DNA of 64,000 nt. Origin: Termitomyces sp. T153. Taxonomy: Eukaryota > Basidiomycota > Agaricomycetes > Agaricales > Lyophyllaceae. The stretch covers positions 992,001 to 1,056,000 of the forward strand of contig JACKQL020000008.1 in NCBI GenBank assembly GCA_018296165.2, read 5' to 3'. Shown here one piece after another: positions 12,132-24,600 of this stretch. A program made the position numbers and the translations under genes. A model generated the notes under the pieces. That model did not search any database and was not told the DNA's origin. It was given only the letters and a program-made list of their open reading frames with translations. How positions within the stretch are numbered: the first letter of the stretch is position 1; every line of letters begins with the position of its first letter.

Positions 12132-12608
12132 CGAGATGAACAGAGTCAAGGCCAATTTTGTGCCAGGTAAACAATCGACGTCACGCGTGACCGATCGCGA
12201 CGCGAAATATCGCAGTTTTTCACGTGATGTTTCATTTGGCCGCTGTGTCACTGTCGATTGTACGCGCAGGGCAATCTGCTATCGTTCCTATTCTTTCTAT
12301 ATCCAGCTCTACGCCTTCTTCATGCCTAGGTAAAAATATATATGCATTGTTTGCTGATACTGCGGACGAATCGGTTTCATTCCAATTCATCGAGGATCTA
12401 ACTCGAAAAATAAGCGCCTGGACAGCCGCAGGCTGGACAAATACTCAAACGCCCAAATTTTTACCGAGGTATCTCCGGAGACGGCGGGCCGATGAGACAT
12501 ATGACCTCCTAATGGTCTCCAAGCGTATGTATGTAGTTGCAGCCATTATGATGGAATGTACAGATTACTCAGGGTACGCACCTGTCAACTTCCAACTACC
12601 CCCTTACC
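12132..12608. other. divergent intergenic region upstream of GH1 gene
   Basis: Shared 5' flank of two divergent genes. A plus-strand open frame across 12224-12625 has no family resemblance and overlaps the GH1 start, so I do not call it a gene. TATA-like text occurs at 12332-12342. Confidence 0.4.
12181..12227. promoter_or_regulatory. two palindromic promoter motifs (MCB-like and E-box-like)
   Basis: TCACGCGTGA at 12181-12190 contains ACGCGT, the MluI cell-cycle box bound by MBF-type factors in yeasts. TCACGTGA at 12220-12227 is a perfect E-box palindrome of the kind bound by bHLH factors. Both lie within 100 bases upstream of the 602-residue gene, in the shared 5' region with the divergent GH1 gene. 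Binding is inference. Confidence 0.35.
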
Positions 12609-14990
<2,382 letters not shown>

Positions 14991-15024
14991 CTGGTATTGA
15001 TTCTGTCATCATGAGAACATCAAA

Positions 15025-15113
15025 ACGGAAAGAATTTGGGATGATATTGATAGCATTGTTGTTTCTTGAGACGGAGAGAATTTGGGATGACATTGATAGC
15101 ATTGTTGTTTGTC
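15025..15113. repeat. 46-bp tandem duplication just after the GH1 gene
   Basis: A unit beginning ACGGAAAGAATTTGGGATGA (15025-15070) is repeated from 15071 as ACGGAGAGAATTTGGGATGA. The units share the tail ATTGATAGCATTGTTGTTT, with only a few substitutions. It marks the left edge of the repeat-rich block. Confidence 0.8.
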
Positions 15114-17100
15114 TTCTGGAATATTATGTTCATACCACTATGTCCCTCTTGGGTCATCAAGCACTCTGCTACAGCAAACTCCTGCTTGAACATCTGCTCA
15201 GCTGCTGCCACCCTCTCCCAATTTTGTTTGAGGTTGTTGTGGGAGTCAAGAGCCAACATGGGTGCCACAAAGTTGCTGCAAAGCCATTCCAGATTGTTGA
15301 GGGTCACCCTGAATATTGGCATTGCTGACCACTCTCCAGGTTCCTATAAGGTTGTTAGCAAAGGTCAGTAGTGATAACAGAAGGACTTACTGGAATCTCT
15401 TGCCATGGGACTGGGGTTTTGCTAGCCCTAAAAGAAATAGTCTCAATGTTGGTTAGCACTATGATTGCCAAGTTAAGCTCACTGAGTGCTGTTAGGACCA
15501 GCAACTGGCCCTTCTTCCTCCACCTTCATTTCTTCCTGTCCCAAACTCCTAGCAACCACTGTTGCTATGTCCCACCACTTTGCTAGCAGCATTGGCTCCC
15601 TCTCCTGCTCCTCCTCACCAGTGCATTCCTCCATCTTGTCCTTGACCTCCTGTTCTGACTTGTTACTGTCCTCAATCATCTCCTGACTCTTTACCTTTCC
15701 CTTGACCTCCACCAGCCCTCCTATCATTGACTCATCTTGTGTGGTTGGCAGGTCCAGACTTGACCACTTGATGGTGATTGGAAGACCTGCAGCCACTAGC
15801 ACCCTCTGCACTATCACAAACTCCCACACCCACTGCTATCATACCACCTTTGCTGCATTCTTAGCATGTACCCTGCTGGAAGAGGCAATGTTCCTCATTC
15901 CTGTAGAGCTTGCCATTAGCTAGAAGCCCTGGCAATGTGCTGGAACTTGCAATTGTAGTCTGAGAATCTGCAAAGTGTCAAAAGTCTACTAGAGAATGTA
16001 TGAGTAACAAGCTGTTCTAAGTTGCCAAGTGTATAACAAGCGGTTTGTCAGCACCAGAGTAGAGTCACATCACCACTGCTTTCCATTTGTGATAGGTGTA
16101 GCAATGCTCCTCAGTGGTGCCAGTGGGAACAAAGGAGTTGCCAAATTAAGGGATGCCAAGCCAGGTTTCTGCTGTATCATAAGAGATGTAGCAGGCTACA
16201 TACTCCTTTTTCTGGGTTTCATTGGTTATGCCACAGTTGCCAAACAGATATTCAAGTTTGCAGAAAAGTATTCTGTTAGCTTGCAAGAACAGGACTCATC
16301 CCACTTAGAGGCAGTAGAGTCATTGCACAGTGGCATATGTGCATGGGAGACCAGACATGTAAGGGGACAACCCTGTTAGGTAATCCTGATGGGTAACTCC
16401 AACTCTATCTGGCCTTAGTCATAGGAATAGCGTTAGCATACCTGGGCTGCTTACCACATATAGCATTAGTCATATCATAGCCATGGATATAGTATAGAAA
16501 CCAGTCAGCAGGATAGAATATCCTCTGATCAAACAATAGCAGTGTTCACCTAGTCTACATGTAGAACTGACTGTAAGAACCCCAGTGTTGCCTCTCAAGC
16601 TCATGCTTTAGACACTTGCCCCCTGCCAGACTATTAGCCACCTCTGTGCTTCTTTGACTCTCACTTGTTGCTTGTGTCCTCTCACCTTTGCCAAGTTTAT
16701 CTGCAGAGCATTTGTCCCATTACAAAACATTTGTTGTTGGCCATAGCAATTGTTGGGTTTAAAGGTGGAAGTGGGATAGGTGAGGGTGGAAGCTGATATA
16801 GTTCTAGAAAGAAGGTGGGTGAGTCAAGTGGTGTTAGTGGCAAGAGAGGTGTGCTAAGGAAATTGAATGTGTTTCCTCCTGGAAAGAGGTCATTGATTTC
16901 ATTGATAAAGAGGGAGTTATGCAGAGTTTGTCAGAAAGATTGTGCAGTGCAGGAGTTGGTGGGGATGGTGGCAGGGCCAAAGGGTCTAAGAATGGATCAA
17001 ACTGGCAAGGTGCTGGAGTAAAATGCAAGCAACAAAAGGCTTGTGCATGGGTTTCTAGTGGAATCTTGCTCTCAACTTACCTTTGCAGTGAGCTCCAAAA
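15114..17100. repeat. unclassified repeat-like sequence
   Basis: No intact gene. Short open frames on both strands carry low-complexity Glu/Lys or Ser/Pro text and no motif I recognise. The composition (many TGCTAG, CCAGTTG and GCAAAG words) resembles the repeats at 28-29 kb and 57-60 kb, so this is probably old transposon sequence. I could not assign a family. Confidence 0.4.
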
Positions 17101-17368
17101 TGATGCATCTGTTGCTGCCTAGCTGCCATGCAGAGGACATGACCACTGACAGTTTTACAAGTAGAGTATGAATATACTATAAAAAATGAGGGCACAAGTT
17201 GAGTGAGGTTCAAGAAAGCCTGCTAGATACAAGGTTGGTGCTAGGTCACTAGTGCAAGGTCAGTAGGAGCTATAGCAAATAGGGAGAGGGAGGGTAAATC
17301 CAACTAGAGTAGAGCTAAGGTCACTAGGGCAAAGTTGCTAGTGAAGCAGAACTGGTGAGACACTAGGG
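17101..17368 (+). repeat. TGAT...ATCA LTR-like repeat, copy A, left part
   Basis: Starts TGATGCATCTGTTGCTGCC and shares blocks with 57609 onward and 58532 onward (CTAGCTGCCATGCAGAG, ACAAGTAGAGTATGAAT, CTATAAAAAATGAG). It is interrupted by the chromovirus at the GTAGT target site and resumes at 28132. The TG start and CA end suggest an LTR of an unidentified element. Confidence 0.6.
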
Positions 17369-17373
17369 GTAGT
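17369..17373. other. target-site duplication GTAGT, left copy
   Basis: Five bases GTAGT immediately before the left LTR; the same five follow the right LTR at 28127-28131. This proves insertion as one unit and marks exact borders. Confidence 0.9.
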
Positions 17374-18358
17374 TGTCAGGTTCTGCTGACGACGGGGGCT
17401 CAGTACACTGGCGAGTCCTTACTAGGCAGACATGATGTCCTGCGCTTATAACCAGGCGTCCAGAGTTGGAGCGGAGGTGGGGAAAGCTTGCGAGGGGGTC
17501 CCTAGGGAGAGCGGCCCGAGCAAGTCCTGAGTGGTCCAGAGGAGTCTAAGACCGAAGGTACTGGTCGTTGACCCAGGGCGGGTGTCAGGGCTAGTTAGTG
17601 GGCGCACAAATAGATTGCGGGGTAGGCGGAGGCTTCTCGGTTGATGGGGGCGGGGTCGGAGCTGGACAGGGGATTACCAGGGCTTGATGGGTTCCGGGGC
17701 CGAGTGGGTAGCGAGGTTTGGAGTTGTCGTTAAGAATGTTCGGGTCGTGGCGCATGCGCGGAGTTCGTACTGACGTAGGGAGCAAGGGAACTTTAGAGGA
17801 ACAAAGGAAATATGTACAGTCAAGACGAGATGGAGACGAGACGAGACTGAGAAAAAGATAGATTCAAAACCTAAAAACAGAAATAGAGACGAGACGAGAG
17901 ACGAAACATAGGAAACCGGTAAATGTAATATCAAGACTAAAGTTCGAGGAGTTATTCTATGACTTATATACCAACTACTGGGTACCTCCGAGGGCGGCGG
18001 ATATGGTGGCGGGGGTCGACGGAGCTGTGTGGAGTCGACAGGTGTCGGGTACAATCCAAGGTTGGGCCGCGGTGGTATTCTGATGGGATCAGTTGGGGGC
18101 GCGGCCCCTCCGGGGACGTCATGACACTCCGGGACGGGTTGGGTAAACTAGAGTAGGGGGTCGGGGACGTATGACGTGGCCAGGAATGGTGGGGGAAGGT
18201 TTCAGGGGGGTGTTGATGGCTACGGAGAGGGAGTTGCCGTCGGGGTTTGCCGGAGAAGCGTCGGAGTTATCCAGTGTGGGCGGGGTTCAGGGGAGTTAGA
18301 CGGGAAATCGGGAGGGGTTGGGAGCAGTGTCTAGGGAGCTAGGGAGCGGGTCGTGACA
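17374..18358 (-). repeat. chromovirus LTR, left in the window (3' LTR of the element)
   Basis: 985 bp, TGTCAGG to GTGACA, aligned by eye over its whole length with 27128-28126. I count about 42 base differences, of which about 39 are C/T or G/A transitions, plus one 14-bp gap. The right copy has an extra CACAAAAGTGTGGG near 28035. Confidence 0.93.
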
Positions 18359-18371
18359 TCACCCCCCCTTC
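18359..18371 (-). other. polypurine tract of the chromovirus
   Basis: On the minus strand GAAGGGGGGGTGA sits directly against the LTR start TGTCACGACC. This is the expected position and composition of the plus-strand primer for a minus-strand element. Confidence 0.75.
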
Positions 18372-18571
18372 AGCGTCGAGACCCTCGAGACGCAGGGAGC
18401 GAGTCAGGGATCGGTAGGGCGTGGGAATCAAAGTTGATCAATATTGATCAAACCGCAGCGAGTGGCGGCAGCATGGAGAAGGAAGTCGAGGTGTGGCCGC
18501 CGTTCGTCAGGGGCCCCTTCCTAAGTTATTAAAAGGGGTGGACGCACCCGGGAGTCCGCCAGCTTGTTGCA

Positions 18572-20266
18572 ATGTCTTCTTCAGCTTATTCTCCCACAGC
18601 ATCTAGGTCGCCGTCCCCGCCTTCCCAGCCATCATCCTCCGAAGATTCAGAGGGTCGCCAAGATCGCCGTCGGGTCGAGGCGATGTACCGTAGTCGTGAG
18701 TGCGGTCCATCTCATGTACCCCAGAACACTGATTGTCCCTTCACAGAGTTGTCCGCAGCTGTGGCTGGTCCCTCAGGGCCACCGTCTGGCGCGGATGCGA
18801 CACAGCCACCGGCAGGCATGGCCACTTCTACGCGCTCCAAGTCTGGCATTTGCCCGGGGGTGGTCCAGCTTGTCCCAGAGGGTTCGAGGGTGGTACAGGC
18901 GGAGGTGACGCCGGAGCAGTTTGCTGAGGCGGTGGGTCGGGCGAGGGGTCCCCCCACCCTCGAGTGGTGTCAGGCGGCGGCCCCAGTGAGTGGCTACTTA
19001 GCTTCATGTTTCCCAGACCAACATGCCCCTGCAGTGTGCGTCTTGTACCTGACAAGGGGAGCAGTGTGAGTTTGAGGAACCTGCATCAGGGGTACGGCGG
19101 GACACGTCGGTGTGCCTTCCATGCCGTTCACAGCACAAGAAGTGCTCCGTCACCCTGAGTTGGCGGGCCGTCTGCGTTGCGGCAGAGCAAGGATGGGATC
19201 GAGGTTGGGTCACAGCACAGCTGGAGGAAGGGCAGAAGGGCAGGGTGTCGGGGAGGGGCTCCGGGGCTGAGGAAGGGGAACAGGTTAGCGCGCCTATCAT
19301 GAAGGTGGGCCCCCCACGGGGTGGACAGAGGGAGGGGGCCCCTTCCACTCAGGAGAAAGGGAAATGGAGAGCGTCCCCTTCACCCAAGGCGGGTCCCAGT
19401 AAGCAGGCGCAGGGCAAGCAGGTAATGGGGGGCCCCCCTGGTTCCGCAGTGTACTCCCCTACATCCGGAGCCCCCATTGAGCAGTCCGCGGATAGTTGTG
19501 GTCAGTTGCAGAGGCCTATCTGCGGCATCAGGTAGAGGGCTTGGAACGGTTGTTGGTCGCACACAAGAAGGAGATTCAGGGGGTATGGGAGGAGAGGGAC
19601 GGGGCTCGACGGGAGTTGGACGGGGTTCAGAGAGAACGGGACCTGGCGCGGAAAGACAAGGACATCACTGTCGGGACTGCCGCGGAGCGATTGTCTCATC
19701 TGCAGGAGTTGGAGGTGCGGACGGTGCATTTGCAGGCACAAGTGGAGGCAGCGGAGGTGGCAACGCAGCAGGCAGGAGGCTCAGGAGTGCAGGAGACCCA
19801 GCAGGGTGCCAGCGCTGGAGAAGTCTGGGCAGCGGTGGAGAGGGCGTGGCGGCAGGAGGAATGGCTCGCCAATGAGGCGGCCTCGGGCCGGCAAGGAGTG
19901 CTTTGTGAGTGGTTTCCCTGCTTTCATCTCCTAAGCACTGATTCAGGTTCCACAGACTGGGCCAGGGAGCATCGCATCCTTCTCGACGGAGCATCGGCAG
20001 CGCTGGGGTCCATCCATGATGGGTTGGCGAGGATGCCCGGGGACCTTCCACTGGAGTTGGGTCAAGGGGTTATGCAGATGGGGTGTCTGTTGGCAGGGCA
20101 TTGGCGGCGGGCAACGGCAGATCCCGGGGCATGGTGGGAGATGGCGACGGACGTGGGGGAACCGCTTCCTAGGCAACCTGAGGTTCTGGTGGCCGTAGTG
20201 GCACAGTTGGAGGTGTTCATGGTGGGAAGGGTAGCGGGGTTAGAGTTGGAGGAGGAGGGAGAGTGA
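18572..20266 (+). pseudogene. ambisense accessory gene of the chromovirus: Cys-rich cluster plus coiled coil
   Basis: Runs opposite to gag-pol. It starts MSSSAYSPTASRSPSPPSQP with a Ser/Pro leader. After a likely 31-base intron (GTGAGT...CCCAG ending near 19017) comes a Cys cluster: CASC, EQCEFEE, VCLPCRSQHKKC, WRAVC, with spacing recalling fungal Zn-cluster or CxxC proteins. A Gly/Pro/Lys-rich linker follows. From about 19505 there is a long Glu/Arg/Gln-rich heptad-like segment (LRHQVEGLERLLVAHKKEIQ onward), then a second intron (GTGAGTGG...TTCAG, 19904-19945) and a helical C-terminus ending GLELEEEGE. A TGA interrupts the Cys cluster (ACC TGA CAA, likely once CGA), and the Cys half is out of frame with the coiled-coil half. 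A TATA-like TTATTAAAAG lies at 18526-18535. I have seen this protein type repeatedly in mushroom genomes; its function is unknown. Confidence 0.65.
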
Positions 20267-20495
20267 GGGGAATTCGGACCCTGTCGTTGACTTGTTCTCT
20301 GCCCCTTCTTGTTCAAGTATATATATGTACACTGCTTGTTCCTATACAGTCTCTGGTCCTTCTGCTGAGTGTGGGAAGTTTCAGATAGAGCAAGGAAAGG
20401 AGTAAGTGGAAACACATAGGAGAGTACTGGTGGGAGTTGAATCCCTGGTGAACCCAGAGGCGGGGGTTACGCCCACTATTGCCATCTGTGTTGGG

Positions 20496-23400
20496 TCAGT
20501 CCCAGGGGTTCCGGGGCTTGGCGGGATTCCGTTGGTGGAAGTCCCGGAGTTTGTCGGAGGCTCTGTCAAGGTTCTTTTGGGGTTCCCACATGTTGTCCTC
20601 AGGTCCGTAGCCTTTCCAGTGGACCAAGTACTGGAGTTGGCCGCAAACTACCCAGGAGTCGAGGATCTCGTCAACCTCGTAGTGATACTCGTCCTCAACT
20701 TTGACGGGGGGTGGTCGGCTGGGGCGTTGGCCGGGGAAGGGGTCTGGAGCGTGCCTTTCAAGGAGTCGAACGTGGAACACAGGGTGGAGGCCCTTCAGGC
20801 CCGGAGGCAGGTCGAGCTTGTAAGCGTGGGTGGAGACCTTCCAGAGGATCTTGAATGGGCCAAGGCATTTGTGGTCGAGTTTGATGGAAGGCCTCCGGGT
20901 CTTAAGATTTCGTCGGTCAAGCCAGACCAGGGTGCCGGGGGGCCAGTCGGGGGTCGGCTTGCGATGGGCGTCAGCGTGCTTGGAGTAGGCTTGGTTGGCA
21001 GTGTTGATCTCGTCCTGGAGGAATTGGTGGAGGGATCGGAGGTCCTCGGCAACTTTGTAGGCAACATGGGAAGGGATGTCTTTGAGGGACAGCATGTGAG
21101 GCGTGTTGTTGTAGGTGAATTCAGCGAGGGGAAGCTCCGCGCGCCAGTCATTCTGTAAATAGTTAACATAGAGGCAAAGATACTGTTCTAATGTCTGGTT
21201 TATGTGCTCAGTTTGTCCGTCGGTTTCCAGGTGGTAGGCGGTAGAGAGGCTGGTTTTGATCTTGAGCACCTTGCACAGCGATTGCCAAAAATGAGATACG
21301 AATAGGGGTCCACAGTCAGAGACAATGTCCTCAGGAAGTCCATGTTTGGAGAATACGTGTTCTAGAAATAGTTTGGCGAAATCCGGGGCAGTGTCAGTGG
21401 TGTGGCAGGGAATAAAGAGGGCTTGTTTGGTAAGGCAGCAGACGATGACAAGGATTGCGTCAAAACCTTTGGAGTCGGGGAGTTCGACAATATGATCCAT
21501 CGATATTGAAGACCAGGGGCGGTGACTGATGGGGAGGGGTTTCAGTAATCTGTGGGGGCGATGGCGGGGTACTTTGGCCCATAGGCAGGGTTTGCAGGCT
21601 CTTACGTATTGCGTGACATTCTTCTTCATTCCTGGCCAAAAATAAGTCCGGGAGATGAGTTGAAGGGTCTTACGAATTCCTGGGTGCCCCCGGAGTTTGT
21701 GATCGTGGTGCTGCCGGAGTATGTCAAGGAAAATGGACTTGTGGTCCAGGGCGTAGATTCGTCCACTCCGGAGCAGAAGGCAGTGGTCCAGGGATAGCGA
21801 AAAGGGGTTGTCTATGCTTGACTCGTCGGGATTGTTGCAGGGGTCATGCTAGTTGAAGAAGGGGTCCGGGGTTGAATTCCTGATTTGCTGGAGGATTCCT
21901 TCTTTGTTTAAAATCAGCACGGCATGTAGATGTTTGGGTGGGATTACCACTCAATGGTTGAATGCATTTTGTTTGGTTTTGAACGATTTCTTTGGATACA
22001 CGTCGGGTCTCCAAGTGAGGGCATTGGGCTTTGCACCGAGTCGCCCGGGGCAGTAGTAAATGGTAAAATCATACTCCGAAAGGGTTTCGGACCATCAAGC
22101 CTGGCGGCAGCTGAGCTGTTTCGTGGTCGTGAAATATTGCAGGTTATTGTGATCGGAGTAGACTTGGATGCAGTGTGGGGACCCCTCGAGGTAGGCCCAC
22201 CACTGACGAAAGGCTTCGACAATCGCGAGGAGTTCCTTGTTGTAAATGTCATAGTTGAGTTCCACTGGGATCATTGATTGGATGTAGAAGGCGACGGGGC
22301 AGAGATCCTTGCCCCCCAAGTTTGACTGGGAGAGTATCCCAGCAATAGTGTAGTCGGAGGCGTCACATTCGAGCACGATCGGTAGGGATGGGTCAAAATG
22401 GCAGAGGACCGGAGCAGAGGTGAAGGCCTTCTTCAGGAGGAGGAATACACTCTGGCACTTGCTGTCCCAATCCCAAGGGGTGTCCTTCCGTGTGAGTTGG
22501 TTGAGGGGTTTGGTGATCCCGGAGTAGTTGTCGATGAAGTGGCAATAGAAGTTAGCAAACCCCAAGAATGACTGTACCTCCTTGACGTTCCATGGGGAGG
22601 GCCAGTTGAGTATCGCGTCGATCTTGGCGGGGTCCATGCACACACCATTGGGGGTGACAATGACCCCAAGATATTTGACTTCTGCTGTGTGGAATGAGCA
22701 CTTTTTGGGTTTAGCGTGAAGGTGATACTCTTGGAGTCATTCCAGGACACGGCAGACGTGCTCCAAATGCTCCGCCGGCAAATTCAAGTAGATCAGGATA
22801 TCGTCCAAATATACAATGACAAAGACGTCATTCATGTCGTGGAAGATGTCGTTCATGAAGTACTGGAAGGTGGCGGGGGAGTTAGTCATTCCAAAGGGCA
22901 TTACGAGATACTCAAAGAGGCCATATCAGGCGCGAAAGGCAGTCTTCCATTCATGTCCCGGGGCGATCTGGACATTGTTGTAGCCAGAACGAAGGTCAAT
23001 TTTCATGTAAATCTTGGCGCTGTGAAGGCAATCAACAAGGTCTCCAATTAAGGGGAGGGGGTACCGGTTCTTCTTGGTGACTTTGTTGAGTCCCCAATAA
23101 TCCACACAGAGTCGGAGGAATCCATCTTTTTTCTTGGCAAACAGAACCGAGGCGCCAGCCGCGGAGATTGAGGGACGTATGAAACCTTTGCTGAGCATGT
23201 CGTCGAGGTATTTCTTCAGGGCCCAGAGCTTGATTTTGGACATGTTGTAGATCTTGCCAAACGGGAGTGAGGTACCTTCTTCAAGGTCAATCTGGTGGTC
23301 GTAGGAGCGGTGCGGAGGGAGTTCCTTGGCACTTCCTTTGGAGAACATGTCAGCGAACTCATGATACTCTGGGGGAACTACTTCGGATAGGATCTGTTCC

Positions 23401-24600
23401 TCCGTCTTATTTTCTGGCATGGTAGTCCCTGCGTGGAGGTATTTCTCAGGTAGGGCTGGCGTGACTTGCAACTGGAAGGCGGGGGTGCCTTCTCATAGGA
23501 GGCGCGTGAAGGGGACAGCGCCAATGATTTTAATGTTGAGGTTTCCAGAGTCAACGGGGTTGGGTACCATAGGTGTAGCAGTCGGGTCTGGGGTGGTGTC
23601 GAAATCAGGAATAGACTGGAAGCGGAGGTGGATGGCGGCCGCTAAGCTTGCTTCGGGGCCAGGGAATTGCATGGTGAGGTTCTTCCAGTTGATGTCGGGA
23701 TTGACATCTTGCAGCCACAGGAGTCCGAGCACAATCAGGGGCGACGGGGGTAGTTGGGTAACAAGGAGTTGGGCCTGGAACTGCAGGTCATTATTGAGGG
23801 TGAGGGCGTTGTCGTGGTACTGTGTGATTCTTGTCGTGGTGGGGCTCCCATTGAAGAGTTGGAGCTCGAGGGGTTTGTCGAGGTCGTTGCGTCGGAGGTC
23901 GAGTTGGTTGCTGACGAAGACACTGGAGGTGCCACTGTCTACGAGGGCGGGAAGTACCTTGAGTGAGCCGCCAAGTCGGACATAGATGACGAACGATCAT
24001 GCAGACTTAGAGCAAAGTTGCAGCGGGGTCTGGGGTTGGTTGATCATGGTCTCAGAGTTCTCAGAGGGGGGTGAGACATGGAAGGGTACCAGTCCGGAGT
24101 CGGTGGGGTTGTCCCAGTCGAGGCATAGGGTGAGACTGGGCCAATCAACGTGGGGATTGGTGGAGCGGAGCCATGAGAACCCTAAGACAACGGGGGCGGA
24201 GGGGTGTAATTTTGTGACGAGTAGTCAGAGTTCTTGCTGTTGTCCGTCGGCGAAGGTCAGGGTCGTTTCTAGGCAATGAGTGATGTCTCCTGCTGGAGTA
24301 GAGTCTCTGTCAAAGAGTTTGAGGGGGATTGGGGCGGGGAGGCGGCGGAGGGGTTGTGGGGCAAGCGCTGCCAGGGATTTGTCAACAAAGTTATCGGTGG
24401 CGCTGCTGTTGACTAGTGTGGGGACGGGTTTGTCGGTGAAGGGGAGAGTGGTGCAGAGGAGGAGGTTTGTGGAGGAGTGGGAGGGGAGGTGTGCTGGAGG
24501 GTTGTCTGGGGCAAGCATCATTGCGTGGAGGAGTGTGGCTGGAGCGGAGAAGACGTCGGGATATGGTCCATGGTCTAGTGCGTCTTCCAGACCTAAACCG
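20496..24600 (-). pseudogene. chromovirus pol: tandem proteases, RT, RNase H, integrase, chromodomain
   Basis: The pol frame overlaps the gag end in the -1 frame. Order on the minus strand: protease 1 (motif LVNSSATDNFVD near 24400, then VVLGFSWLR, 24165-24195); protease 2 (ALVDSGTSSVFV near 23920, then LIVLGLLWLQDVNP near 23730); reverse transcriptase ([29 protein letters not shown]); RNase H (LECDASDYTIAGILSQ); integrase zinc region ([14 protein letters not shown]) and core ([36 protein letters not shown]); chromodomain ([27 protein letters not shown]). In-frame stops break it: seven TGA and one TAG. Each TGA sits where the family usually has arginine or tolerates it (CGA), so they look like CpG-to-TpG changes. 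The integrase block 20496-21629 is still open. Confidence 0.9.

Noticed and set aside
20406..21158. 250-residue plus-strand frame inside the chromovirus
   Set aside because: Exact shadow of the integrase/chromodomain frame on the minus strand.
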